From Cyclobacteriaceae bacterium (GTDB lineage: Bacteria > Bacteroidota > Bacteroidia > Cytophagales > Cyclobacteriaceae), in the NCBI GenBank assembly GCA_030584025.1, contig CP129487.1, forward strand, positions 3,119,001 through 3,183,000: a stretch of 64,000 nucleotides of DNA, in the 5' to 3' direction. Under the pieces are notes generated by a model, which worked only from the letters and a program-made list of their open reading frames with translations, was not told where the DNA came from and searched no databases. The position numbers and the translations under genes were made by a program. This document shows positions 1 through 8,562 of the stretch, piece after piece (positions within the stretch are counted from its first letter, which is position 1; each line of letters opens with the position of its first letter).

Positions 1-133
1 TGTCGTAGATGGCGTAATACTTTTTTCGGGATGAAAAAAAATCGATACCCTTTAAAAAATTAAAGCCGAGGTACAACAACACTAACGACACGACCATAAA
101 CAGGCCAACACGCACTTCTTTTGATATTGTCAT
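1..133 (-). CDS. MlaD/MCE-family lipid transport protein, N-terminal part
   Basis: The first 44 codons of a gene that leaves the window on the left. The start is an ATG at 133 and the product begins MTISKEVRVGLFMVV, followed by a hydrophobic stretch and the sequence LGFNFLKGIDFFS. One N-terminal membrane anchor followed by the F-L-K-G motif is typical of MlaD/MCE proteins of Bacteroidota. In that family a periplasmic MCE domain, anchored in the inner membrane, carries phospholipid between the membranes. It lies 23 bp downstream of the amidase gene on the same strand, so the two are probably cotranscribed. The MCE domain itself is outside the window, so the call rests on the N-terminus and on the neighbours. 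Confidence 0.72.
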   Translation of the reverse strand, partial: MTISKEVRVGLFMVVSLVLLYLGFNFLKGIDFFSSRKKYYAIYD

Positions 134-156
134 GGGGTACAGATGAAGTTCAAAGC

Positions 157-963
157 CTAATTTAAAGATTTTACCTTGTTTTTATACTCTTTAATGGCTC
201 TGTAGATAGCAGACGCAATATACTCCTGCACTTGTGCAGAATTCAACTCTTTTTCTTCTTTTACATTGGAAAGATAGCCAATCTCAACCAGTACTGCCGG
301 CATAGCCGTTTCCCAAAGCACCTGAAAACCCGCTTGCTTCACACCTCTGCTTTTGCGCCCAGCCCGTTTCCCGAACTGATCTTCGATAAGACTGGCCAAC
401 TGAATACTGGCCTCGTGATTGGCCGATTGCGTGAGGCTGAACAGAATGTATGATTCGGGTGAATTGGGATCAAAGCCCTGATACTTTTCCTCGTAATTCT
501 CCTCCAATAAGATCACCGAGTTTTCACGCATGGCAACCTCCAAACTCTCCTGTGTTTTGTGCAAGCCCAATACGTAAGTCTCGGTACCAAAAATGGCTTG
601 CTTCCGATTATAGGGTGTAGTTTCGGGAAGCGAATTGGCATGAATGGAGACAAAAATATCTGCGTGGTTATCGTTGGCCACCTTGGCTCGCTCTTTCAAA
701 CCAATGGTCATGTCGGTTTTGCGGGTATACACCACATTTACATCCGGCATGTTCTCTTCAATTATTTTACCTACCAGCAGTGTTACCTTAAGGGTTACAT
801 CTTTCTCTTTAGCAAAGGAGCCGAAAGTTCCAGGTTGATTACCGCCATGACCCGGATCGAGGCAAATGGTAAATTTTTTAGATGCAGACGCACCGTTCTG
901 CGCATAAACTGCAGAATTTAGCAAGGTTATTGCTAATAAAAGGCCTATTCCTATAATCCTCAC
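157..963 (-). CDS. N-acetylmuramoyl-L-alanine amidase (Amidase_3)
   Basis: A secreted zinc amidase that cuts the bond between N-acetylmuramic acid and the stem peptide in peptidoglycan. The expected Amidase_3 zinc and catalytic residues are visible: the His of LDPGHGG, the Glu of FAKEKD about 14 residues on, the His of VSIHANS, and the Glu of VLVEIGYLSN near the C-terminus. An open frame extends upstream to 1113, but that would overlap the divergent lptD. I prefer the GTG at 963, which gives 268 residues and a clean signal peptide (MRIIGIGLLLAITL to VYAQ). Amidase, MCE protein and lptD together form a cell-envelope neighbourhood. Confidence 0.93.
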   Translation of the reverse strand: MRIIGIGLLLAITLLNSAVYAQNGASASKKFTICLDPGHGGNQPGTFGSFAKEKDVTLKVTLLVGKIIEENMPDVNVVYTRKTDMTIGLKERAKVANDNHADIFVSIHANSLPETTPYNRKQAIFGTETYVLGLHKTQESLEVAMRENSVILLEENYEEKYQGFDPNSPESYILFSLTQSANHEASIQLASLIEDQFGKRAGRKSRGVKQAGFQVLWETAMPAVLVEIGYLSNVKEEKELNSAQVQEYIASAIYRAIKEYKNKVKSLN

Positions 964-973
964 GGGCAGTACA

Positions 974-3688
974 ATGTTCAGTCGATTTGCAATACCTTTG
1001 GGCAAAATTGTGAATTTTTCACCAAAAGCTAAAGATCTGTCTTTCAATAGTCCTGTTGTGCGAGTTGCCGTCATTTTATTTTTTGCTTTTGCTTTTTGCA
1101 GTTTCCTTTCCACCCAGGCTCAAAATCCGATATCCCTACGTACTGCATCATCAGCCGATTCAGTCAAAAACCCTGCCGACAGTATACCACCCAAAAAGGG
1201 AGACATAGAAACCACCATACAATACAGTGCACGTGATTCCATCAACTCGAGTGTGGATGGTCAGCTCATATGGTTATACGGGAATGCCAAGATTGTTTAC
1301 GGTTCCATTGAATTGGAGGCAGATGAAATTACCATCGACTATGCCAACAGCACACTCACTGCACATGGCACACGCGATTCACTGGGACGAAGAATCGGCT
1401 ATCCTATTTTTAAGAATGGCGCTGAACTATACGAAACAAAAGACATAACCTACAATTTTAAAACCGGTCGTGCTCGCATTTCTGAAGTGGTTACACAACA
1501 GGGCGAAGGCTACCTGCATGGCGATCTGGTGTTTAAGAATGAACGAAACGAGCTACTCAGTATAAAGAACAGTTACACTACCTGTAACCTGGAACATCCA
1601 CACTTTGTAATCCGCTCAACAAAAACCAAAGCCATTCCAAAGGACAAAATTGTTTCAGGACCTTTTTATGTTCAGTTCAATGATATACCGCTTTATCCCA
1701 TCGGGTTTCTATTTGGTATGTTTCCGGCAGAAAAAGAAAGTAAATCAGGGATACTCTTTCCATCATATGGTGAAGAGCGCTTACGCGGCTTTAACCTGAG
1801 AGGCCTTGGCTATTTTTTAGATATCAGTGAATACGTAAAATTTTCGGTGCGGGCTGATTTATACTCTAAAGGCGACTATGTACTTTATTTTGATATGCCC
1901 TACAGTTGGAAGTATCACTTTACGGGTGGGATGAATTTCAGCTTTTCAAAAACCAATGCTACAAACCGCATTGAAGATCAAAACATACGAAACGACTTCA
2001 GTGTTCGGTGGAATCATTCGCCACAAACAAAGGGTACGGGTCGGTTTAGTGCTTCTGTAAGTGCCGCATCAAATTCGTACAACACCAACAACAACCTGAA
2101 TTTTGGAATGCCGGAGAGCATCAATGCTGGAGGTTTCAACAACAATTCCCGAAAAATGAACTCCAATATTTCGTACAACAAAACATTTCGGGGTACGCCA
2201 TTTAGTATGGGATTGAACATGAGCCACGATCAGGATTTGGTTACGCAACAAGTTAATTTAACCGCTCCCACCCTTACAGTGAACATGCGCAACCTCTATC
2301 CGTTTCAGCGCAAAGATGGAAAGCCTACTAAACTGGATAACTTTTCCATCGGCTACAGCATGGCGGCCACCAATAGAATTACGAACAACGTGGGCCGAAT
2401 AGGAAGTGACCCACAACAGGATAGTATCGCTCCCTTCACCATGAGCAATCTCACCTCCTTCATTGAAAATGGAAGAAATGGAATCCGGCATTCCATACCC
2501 ATGTCATATTCATTCAAAGCATTACGCTACTTCACAGTATCACCATCTGTTTCCTATGAAGAAAAATGGTACTTCGAAAAATTAAATTGGGAATATGACA
2601 TCGTGAACAATCGTCCGACCCTGGTGCCAGCCGATACGATCAGGGGATTCAACAGAATTTCCAATTACAGTTTTAGCACCAGTTTCAATACACGGATTTA
2701 TGGAACCTACTTTTTTAAGCGCGGTAAAGTAAAAGCCATTCGCCACGTGGTTAACCCAAACATATCAGTTAGTTACACGCCAGACTTCACCAAAAACGAC
2801 AACTACTTTCAGGCCATCAATCAGAATGGACGAACCATCTATCAATCGCGACACCAGGGATTTATTTACGGTACCTCTACAACCGGCAGAAGTGGAAATA
2901 TTGGTATCGGTCTTGGAAATACCCTGGAGATGAAAGTCAAATCGGAAAAAGATACGGTTGCCCGGAAAGTAAGTCTGTTAAACAGCTTATCCCTGGGTAC
3001 TTCCTACAACATTGTGGCCGACTCATTTAATCTCTCCAACATCTCCATTTCGGCCAACACCAACATACTGGACAACCTGATCAACATTAACTTTTCATCC
3101 ACCCTCGATCCATATGCCTACGTGACTCGCATTGATGAAGAGGGAAGATCAATTGAAAGGCGGATCGATCAATACGCCATTAAAGGTGGAAAAATAGGAA
3201 GGATAACTTCAGCTACATTGGCGATTGGTTCAAACCTGAATCCAAAAGCGCGGGACAAAAATCAAGAAACCCGACAAAACATTGCCAACTCCAATTTACC
3301 CGAACAGGAAAAGCAGTTTTACTTGAATAATCCTGAATCGTATGTAGATTTTAATATTCCATGGAGTTTGCAAATGAATTACAGTTTGTCATACTCGCGG
3401 CCGATTAACAACGATGTGCGCATTTCGCAATCACTCCAGTTTTCAGGCGACATGTCTCTATCAGAAAAATGGAAGGTCACCTTCAACTCGGGTTTTGATT
3501 TTGAAAACATGGAGTTCACCACGACCAACGTGGGCATCACCCGCGATCTCCATTGCTGGACCTTAAATTTCAACTGGGGGCCTTTTGGAAGATTTACCTA
3601 CTACAATTTCAGAATTGCAGTGAAAGCTTCTGTACTGCAGGATTTAAAGTTGGAAAGACGCAAACCTTTCTTTGATAACATCCGATAG
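974..3688 (+). CDS. lptD: LPS-assembly outer membrane protein LptD
   Basis: Outer membrane translocon that inserts lipopolysaccharide into the outer leaflet. After a hydrophobic N-terminal segment (about residues 29-48) comes an OstA/LptA-like beta-jellyroll (about 60-190, with GNAKIVYGSIELEADEITID), then SYTTCNLEHPHF, then about 700 residues rich in alternating polar and aromatic strands that fit a large beta-barrel. The 904 residues are within the range of Bacteroidota LptD-like proteins. The ATG at 974 puts 28 polar residues before the signal peptide. A GTG at 1058 would begin directly at MRVAVILFF, and a -7-like TACCTTTG at 993-1000 lies between the two, so 1058 may be the true start. Divergent from the amidase and convergent with lysS. 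Confidence 0.92.
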   Translation: MFSRFAIPLGKIVNFSPKAKDLSFNSPVVRVAVILFFAFAFCSFLSTQAQNPISLRTASSADSVKNPADSIPPKKGDIETTIQYSARDSINSSVDGQLIWLYGNAKIVYGSIELEADEITIDYANSTLTAHGTRDSLGRRIGYPIFKNGAELYETKDITYNFKTGRARISEVVTQQGEGYLHGDLVFKNERNELLSIKNSYTTCNLEHPHFVIRSTKTKAIPKDKIVSGPFYVQFNDIPLYPIGFLFGMFPAEKESKSGILFPSYGEERLRGFNLRGLGYFLDISEYVKFSVRADLYSKGDYVLYFDMPYSWKYHFTGGMNFSFSKTNATNRIEDQNIRNDFSVRWNHSPQTKGTGRFSASVSAASNSYNTNNNLNFGMPESINAGGFNNNSRKMNSNISYNKTFRGTPFSMGLNMSHDQDLVTQQVNLTAPTLTVNMRNLYPFQRKDGKPTKLDNFSIGYSMAATNRITNNVGRIGSDPQQDSIAPFTMSNLTSFIENGRNGIRHSIPMSYSFKALRYFTVSPSVSYEEKWYFEKLNWEYDIVNNRPTLVPADTIRGFNRISNYSFSTSFNTRIYGTYFFKRGKVKAIRHVVNPNISVSYTPDFTKNDNYFQAINQNGRTIYQSRHQGFIYGTSTTGRSGNIGIGLGNTLEMKVKSEKDTVARKVSLLNSLSLGTSYNIVADSFNLSNISISANTNILDNLININFSSTLDPYAYVTRIDEEGRSIERRIDQYAIKGGKIGRITSATLAIGSNLNPKARDKNQETRQNIANSNLPEQEKQFYLNNPESYVDFNIPWSLQMNYSLSYSRPINNDVRISQSLQFSGDMSLSEKWKVTFNSGFDFENMEFTTTNVGITRDLHCWTLNFNWGPFGRFTYYNFRIAVKASVLQDLKLERRKPFFDNIR
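993..1000 (+). promoter_or_regulatory. candidate -7 element for lptD
   Basis: TACCTTTG matches the Bacteroidota -7 consensus TAnnTTTG. No matching TTTG lies 18-21 nt upstream, so this is weak. If it is used, transcription starts after the ATG at 974 and the GTG at 1058 becomes the lptD start. Confidence 0.35.
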
Positions 3689-3702
3689 ACCTGAACTTAG
3701 AA

Positions 3703-5433
3703 CTAGTTCAACCAACCTTCAACTTCTTCCATAGTCGGGTTCTTCACATCTTCCAGCTTCATTTTTTTGCGCATACCACAGACATCATTAAAAAGTTTGG
3801 ATGCTTTTGAAGCTTTCAGCTGTTCAACAGATTGTATACCCAATTTTTGAAGGATAGGAAAAAGTTCTTTACGGATACCCAGTTGCTCCGCATCACGTTC
3901 TGTAAATCCACCACCTTGTTTCTCTGGCTTCATTTGTGGAAAGAACAGCACATCTTGAATGGAGGGCGAGTTCGTCATGATCATACACAAGCGATCAATG
4001 CCCACACCTAATCCGGCTGTGGGCGGCATACCAAATTCAAGGGCACGTAGAAAGTCTTCATCTAACGTCATGGCTTCTTCATCACCACGCTTGCCTAATT
4101 CAAGTTGTTCTTCAAACCGCTTACGCTGATCAATCGGATCATTTAATTCAGAGAATGCATTGCAGATTTCCTTTCCATTACAAATCGCTTCAAAGCGTTC
4201 TACCAAACCCGGCTTGCTGCGGTGCTTCTTTGCCAAGGGCGACATCTCCACCGGGTAATCCGTAATAAAAGTTGGTTGAATAAGTAGCGGTTCGCACTTC
4301 TCTCCAAAAATGGAATCAATCAATTTTCCTTTGCCCATCGTTTCATCAACCGGTACATTCAGTTTCCTGCATGTTTCACGCAAAGCAGCCTCATCCATTT
4401 CGGAAATATCAATACCCGTAAAATGCTGAATGGCCTCGAACATGGTGAAGCGCTTCCACGGCCTGCGAAAATCAATTTCATGTTCACCTACTTTTACCTT
4501 AGTGGTACCGTGTAAATCAAGCGCTACTTTCTCAATCATCTCCTCCACCAGATCCATCATCCAGAAATAATCCTTGTACGCTACATACAACTCTATCTGG
4601 GTAAACTCGGGATTATGAAACCGCGACATACCCTCATTCCTGAAATCCTTTGAGAATTCATACACGCCATTGTATCCACCCACAATCAACCGTTTTAAGT
4701 ATAACTCATTTGCAATACGCAGGTACAAGGTCATGTCGAGCGTATTGTGATGCGTTTTGAATGGACGCGCAGCAGCACCACCATACAACGGCTGAAGAAT
4801 GGGTGTCTCCACTTCCAGGTAGTCCTTGTTATTCAGGAACTGGCGCATGGAGTTCACCAGCTTGGTGCGCTTTACAAACGTTTCGCGCACTTCCGGATTT
4901 ACAATTAAATCAACATACCGCATGCGGTAGCGTTGCTCCGGATCGCTGAAGGCATCGTGCTTGTGTACTACGCCCTGCTCATCGGTTGTTTCCTTCACCA
5001 CAGGAAGGGGCCGCAATGATTTTGAAAGAATGGTTAACTCCGTTACATGGATGGATATTTCACCGGTTTGTGTAGTGAAGCAATACCCCTTCACCCCAAC
5101 GATGTCACCAATATCCACAAGCTTTTTGAAAACCGTGTTGTATAAAGTCTTGTCTTCACCGGGGCAAATATCGTCCCTGCGCACATAAATCTGAATGCGG
5201 CCGGTTTCATCCTGAAGTTCTGCAAAGGAAGCCGAGCCCATAATCCTGCGGCTCATAATGCGCCCTGCTATGGAGATGGAACGGTAGTCACTTTTGTGGC
5301 GAGTATAGTTCTCCAGTATCTCTTGTGCAGAAACGTTAACGTCAAAAAGTTCAGCCGGATATGGGTTTATACCCAGCTTTTCCAATTCTTCTTTGGCCTG
5401 TCTGCGGATAATTTCTTGTTCGCTTAATTGCAT
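3703..5433 (-). CDS. lysS: Lysyl-tRNA synthetase, class II
   Basis: Charges tRNA-Lys with lysine in the cytoplasm. The N-terminal OB-fold anticodon-binding domain (about residues 55-150, SIAGRIMSRRIMGSASFAEL) is followed by the class II core with motif 2 (FRNEGMSRFHNPEFTQIE) and motif 3 (GLGVGIDRLCM). At 576 residues it is longer than the roughly 500 usual in Proteobacteria. The extra part is a C-terminal tail of about 65 residues after motif 3 (KELFPILQKLGIQSVEQL), which I believe is common in Bacteroidota LysS. The ATG at 5433 lies 19 nt after a good -7 element. The 3' end faces lptD at a distance of 14 bp. Confidence 0.97.
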   Translation of the reverse strand: MQLSEQEIIRRQAKEELEKLGINPYPAELFDVNVSAQEILENYTRHKSDYRSISIAGRIMSRRIMGSASFAELQDETGRIQIYVRRDDICPGEDKTLYNTVFKKLVDIGDIVGVKGYCFTTQTGEISIHVTELTILSKSLRPLPVVKETTDEQGVVHKHDAFSDPEQRYRMRYVDLIVNPEVRETFVKRTKLVNSMRQFLNNKDYLEVETPILQPLYGGAAARPFKTHHNTLDMTLYLRIANELYLKRLIVGGYNGVYEFSKDFRNEGMSRFHNPEFTQIELYVAYKDYFWMMDLVEEMIEKVALDLHGTTKVKVGEHEIDFRRPWKRFTMFEAIQHFTGIDISEMDEAALRETCRKLNVPVDETMGKGKLIDSIFGEKCEPLLIQPTFITDYPVEMSPLAKKHRSKPGLVERFEAICNGKEICNAFSELNDPIDQRKRFEEQLELGKRGDEEAMTLDEDFLRALEFGMPPTAGLGVGIDRLCMIMTNSPSIQDVLFFPQMKPEKQGGGFTERDAEQLGIRKELFPILQKLGIQSVEQLKASKASKLFNDVCGMRKKMKLEDVKNPTMEEVEGWLN

Positions 5434-5452
5434 GGAATACGGTTTTCAGCCG

Positions 5453-5481
5453 CAAAAATAAGGGAATAATGGGATGGGCAA
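5453..5481 (-). promoter_or_regulatory. lysS promoter
   Basis: On the minus strand TTG (5481-5479), an 18-nt spacer and TATTTTTG (5460-5453) match the TTTG / TAnnTTTG promoter of Bacteroidota. The ATG of lysS follows after 19 nt. Confidence 0.65.
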
Positions 5482-5493
5482 TAATTCAGATTT

Positions 5494-5525
5494 AAATATG
5501 TTTTATATTTGCATACCATAAATAT
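5494..5525 (+). promoter_or_regulatory. promoter and candidate operator of the toxin-antitoxin module
   Basis: TATATTTG (5504-5511) is a -7 element. It lies inside three alternating half-sites, AAATAT (5494-5499), ATATTT (5505-5510) and AAATAT (5520-5525), which form two inverted pairs with spacers of 5 and 9 nt. Ribbon-helix-helix antitoxins commonly bind repeated short palindromes over their own promoter, so an autoregulatory operator is a reasonable inference. Confidence 0.5.
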
Positions 5526-5766
5526 GAATCAAATGGCCACATTCACCAGTACACTCCCCGAAAGCCTCCTGAAACAACTTTCAGAAAAAGCTAAATTGCT
5601 ATCCGTTCCAAAAAACAAATTGATCGAGAACGCACTTAGGCTCTACTTGGAGCACCTGGAAAAAGCGGAATATGTGAAATCGTATAAACGGGCTGCTACA
5701 GATCAGGATATTTTAACAATTGCTGAAGAAGGCATGGAAGACTACCTAAGGCAGTTGGAGAAATGA
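5524..5766 (+). CDS. Ribbon-helix-helix antitoxin
   Basis: A small DNA-binding protein expected to neutralise the toxin encoded directly downstream. The N-terminus MATFTSTLPESLLKQLSEKA has the beta-strand then amphipathic helix pattern of the RHH/CopG fold, followed by a second helix (NKLIENALRLYLEHLEKAE) and a tail that would contact the toxin. Start candidates are ATG 5524 and ATG 5533; a TTG further up at 5509 lies within the -7 element and is unlikely. The stop overlaps the toxin start in ATGA, which implies translational coupling. The -7 element ends only 12 nt before ATG 5524, so the leader is very short. Confidence 0.85.
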   Translation: MNQMATFTSTLPESLLKQLSEKAKLLSVPKNKLIENALRLYLEHLEKAEYVKSYKRAATDQDILTIAEEGMEDYLRQLEK

Positions 5767-6095
5767 AGCAGGGAGAAATTTGGTTTGCTGACCTCAACCC
5801 GATTAAAGGTAGCGAACAAGGAGGACTCAGACCCGTGGTCATTATAAGTGGCAACCTGCTTAATGAACATCTGAACATCATTATCGTTGCGCCACTTACA
5901 ACGAAAATCAAACGTTATAAAGGCAATCCTGTTTTAACGCCTTCCAAATCAAACGGACTTAAGCAAGAGTCTGAAATTCTTGTTTTTCATATCCGTTCCT
6001 TATCAAAAGAGCGGTTGATAAATAAAGTTGGTGCGATCGGTAAATCCGAATTTGAAATAATACTGAAAACCTTGAATGATATTCTTAGATACTAA
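5763..6095 (+). CDS. MazF/PemK-type toxin (endoribonuclease)
   Basis: Probable sequence-specific mRNA endonuclease of a type II toxin-antitoxin pair. The 110 residues show the family landmarks: MKQGEIWFADLNPIKGSEQGG at the N-terminus, RPVVIIS, then VAPLTTKIKRYKGN, and a C-terminal HIRSLSKERLINKVGAI containing the conserved R-S/T pair. The length is normal for MazF, with no sign of truncation. It overlaps the antitoxin by 4 nt and ends about 20 bp before the convergent putA. The RNA target cannot be inferred from sequence alone. Confidence 0.92.
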   Translation: MKQGEIWFADLNPIKGSEQGGLRPVVIISGNLLNEHLNIIIVAPLTTKIKRYKGNPVLTPSKSNGLKQESEILVFHIRSLSKERLINKVGAIGKSEFEIILKTLNDILRY

Positions 6096-6114
6096 AGTTT
6101 CCTTAAACTTTCAG

Positions 6115-7299
6115 CTATTGGTTATTCCTTCTTCGGGATAGTTCTTTTTTTATGAGAGTCAACTCCCTACTACTCTGCCCCGCAACCGAAGTATTTTCTT
6201 CCGCCCTACGTAACAAATAAGGCATCACGGAGCGAACCGGCCCGTAAGGCAAATACTTCACCACATTGTAACCAGCCTTGGCTAAATTAAACGAGATGTT
6301 ATCGCTCATACCGTACAACTGCGCAAACCACACCCGCGGATCGTTGTTCGGCATGCTATGCTTTTCCATCAGCACAGTCAAATAATAATTGCTGTAATCG
6401 TTGTGCGAGCCACACATGACGGAAATGCGTTGCTTGTTGTCAATGCAGAAGGCAAGCGCCTTGTTAAAGGCATCATCGGTTGCTTCTTTGGTTGGGTGAA
6501 TAGGACTTTCATACCCGTTCTTCGCAGCCCGCTCGCGCTCTTTTTCCATGTATGCGCCCCGTACCAGCTTGGCTCCGAAATAATAATTATTCATAACTGC
6601 CTCATGGAAATGGTTACGCAGGTTTGGCAAACCAGCCGTACGATAAAGCTGATACGTGTTATACACGATTGCGCGTTCTTTATTGTACTTCTTCATCAAC
6701 TCTAGCACCATCTTGTCAATCGGGTTTTGATACCAGGAATCTTCAGCATCAATCAAGATGGGCATGTTGTATTCATATCCCTTTGCACAGATTTTATCAA
6801 AGCGATTAAAGGCACGTTCATACGCCTTTTGCTCTTCTTCAGTTAATGTTTCTCCTGCCTGAATTTTGGTTAGCAGTTTTGCTGAAGCCAGCCCGGTGGG
6901 TTTAAAAACACAAAACGGAATGTTGTCCGACTTATGCGCCTGTTCAATGGTACGCATGGTTTCTTCAGCCGTGGCATCAAAACCTGCCTCATCATCACCT
7001 CCTTCAACGGAGTAATCAAGTATGGCGCCCACATGAAATTTACCAAGCTCCTCCACTACCCGTGTGGCCTGTTCAATATTTTCACCGCCACAAAAATGGT
7101 CAAAGGCTGTCTTTTTGATCAACCCTTCCACCGGCAGCCGAAGGCTTAATGATGCCTTGACAGATGCGGTAGCCAGGGACGAAATCCATGGGTGATTAAC
7201 AAGAGAGAATATGAAGTTTGCCTTTTTCAGGGCTGCGTCCGACTTATACGCAAATGCTGTTTCGGTATCTTCAAAAGAGATTTTGGGCGATGATTCCAT
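6115..7299 (-). CDS. putA: Proline dehydrogenase
   Basis: FAD enzyme that oxidises proline to pyrroline-5-carboxylate, the first step of proline breakdown. The TIM-barrel landmarks are present: VFKPTGLAS, ILIDAEDSWYQNP, KLVRGAYMEKERERA, MCGSHNDYSN and the C-terminal YGPVRSVMPYLLRRAEEN that binds proline and flavin. It is a single-domain, 394-residue protein; the P5C dehydrogenase half found in proteobacterial PutA is absent. An open frame continues upstream to 7416, but MESSPKISFEDTE (ATG 7299) fits the family start, and a near-consensus TATCTTTA lies about 20 nt upstream on the minus strand. Confidence 0.94.
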   Translation of the reverse strand: MESSPKISFEDTETAFAYKSDAALKKANFIFSLVNHPWISSLATASVKASLSLRLPVEGLIKKTAFDHFCGGENIEQATRVVEELGKFHVGAILDYSVEGGDDEAGFDATAEETMRTIEQAHKSDNIPFCVFKPTGLASAKLLTKIQAGETLTEEEQKAYERAFNRFDKICAKGYEYNMPILIDAEDSWYQNPIDKMVLELMKKYNKERAIVYNTYQLYRTAGLPNLRNHFHEAVMNNYYFGAKLVRGAYMEKERERAAKNGYESPIHPTKEATDDAFNKALAFCIDNKQRISVMCGSHNDYSNYYLTVLMEKHSMPNNDPRVWFAQLYGMSDNISFNLAKAGYNVVKYLPYGPVRSVMPYLLRRAEENTSVAGQSSRELTLIKKELSRRRNNQ

Positions 7300-7464
7300 A
7301 GGTAAAAGTGGCCTAAAGATAAGGCGATGGCTTAATGTTTCAAGGCTGCAATAATACCGCAAAACATGAGCTTTATCAGCCCTTGTCCTAAACTTTAGCG
7401 ATTGGGTTTTGTTCAAAAACAGAACAGTAATTTTCTCACATGCATTGTTTAATTTTCTGACCGA

Positions 7465-8562
7465 ATGGACACAAAAAATTGGGTTTCTGACTATAAAAAT
7501 TCCGACTCAAACCAACCTTTCGTCATTGCCGGACCGTGCAGTGCCGAAAGTCCCGAACAGCTTTTAACTATAGCCCAAGCCCTAAAAGCAATGGATATTT
7601 CCATTATGCGGGCAGGCATTTGGAAACCTCGAACAAGACCCAATTCGTTTGAAGGAATGGGTGAGACCGCTTTTAGTTGGATTGCTGATGTGAAGCAGGA
7701 AACAGGTTTGGCCTTTGCGACTGAAGTTGCTAATCCGGCTCACGTAGAGTTGGCACTAAAAGCAGGTATTGATATTCTTTGGATTGGTGCCCGCACTACT
7801 GTTAATCCTTTCAGTGTTCAGGAAATTGCTGATGCCCTGAAAGGTACCGACAAAATTGTTTTGGTAAAGAACCCGATTAACCCCGATCTATCACTCTGGA
7901 TTGGTGCGTTGGAGCGACTGCATCGCGCGGGAATAAAAAAATTGGGTGCCATCCACCGGGGTTTTTCTTCGTTTCAAAAATCCAGGTTTCGGAACCAGCC
8001 GTTGTGGCAAATACCGTTGGAACTAAAAACCCTGCATCCGGATATTCCGCTTATTGGCGATCCCAGTCACATAGCCGGTAACCGCGAGTTGATTTTTGAA
8101 GTATCGCAGAAGGCATTGGATCTGGATTACGATGGGTTGATGATTGAGACGCACCCCGATCCGGATAAGGCGTTGAGTGATGCCCAGCAACAAGTTACTC
8201 CCGAGGTGTTAAAAGAAATTTTGAGTCAGCTCCGGGTAAGTGAACGATCCTCTTCCAATGCGCTATTTATTAATCATCTGGAAGCTTTACGGGAAAAGAT
8301 TGATCATATCGATCAGGAGTTGATTGAAACACTTTCCACCCGCATGAAAATGATTGAGAAAATCGGGGATTATAAAAAAGACAATCACGTAACGGTATTT
8401 CAACTGGAACGCTGGAATGAGATCATGCAAACCCGACCCGAATGGGCCAAGCTGGCACTACTCTCTCCCGATTTTATTCGCGAACTTTACAAAATCATTC
8501 ATGATGAATCGATTCGCATACAAACGGAGATCATGAACAAAACATCTGAGCCAGAAAAATAA
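7465..8562 (+). CDS. Bifunctional DAHP synthase / chorismate mutase
   Basis: The N-terminal part (about residues 1-260) is a DAHP synthase that joins phosphoenolpyruvate and erythrose 4-phosphate, the entry to the shikimate pathway: FVIAGPCSAES, RAGIWKPRTRPNSFEGMG, LVKNPINPDLSLW and IGDPSHIAGNR. The C-terminal part (about 272-360) is an AroQ-type chorismate mutase: LREKIDHIDQELIETLSTRMK, IGDYKK and IHDESIRIQ. In related fusions the mutase domain lets prephenate inhibit DAHP synthase; that is family knowledge and is not shown here. The stop overlaps the aroB ATG (TAATG), so the two are coupled. TAATTTTC at 7450-7457 is a weak -7 candidate. Confidence 0.94.
   Translation: MDTKNWVSDYKNSDSNQPFVIAGPCSAESPEQLLTIAQALKAMDISIMRAGIWKPRTRPNSFEGMGETAFSWIADVKQETGLAFATEVANPAHVELALKAGIDILWIGARTTVNPFSVQEIADALKGTDKIVLVKNPINPDLSLWIGALERLHRAGIKKLGAIHRGFSSFQKSRFRNQPLWQIPLELKTLHPDIPLIGDPSHIAGNRELIFEVSQKALDLDYDGLMIETHPDPDKALSDAQQQVTPEVLKEILSQLRVSERSSSNALFINHLEALREKIDHIDQELIETLSTRMKMIEKIGDYKKDNHVTVFQLERWNEIMQTRPEWAKLALLSPDFIRELYKIIHDESIRIQTEIMNKTSEPEK

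Noticed and set aside
6093..6108. Short inverted repeat AAGTTT-cctt-AAACTT after the toxin gene
   Set aside because: Only 6 bp and AT-rich; not enough to call a terminator.
8562..8562. Frameshift between the DAHP synthase fusion and aroB
   Set aside because: The TAATG stop-start overlap is normal translational coupling; both proteins are full length.
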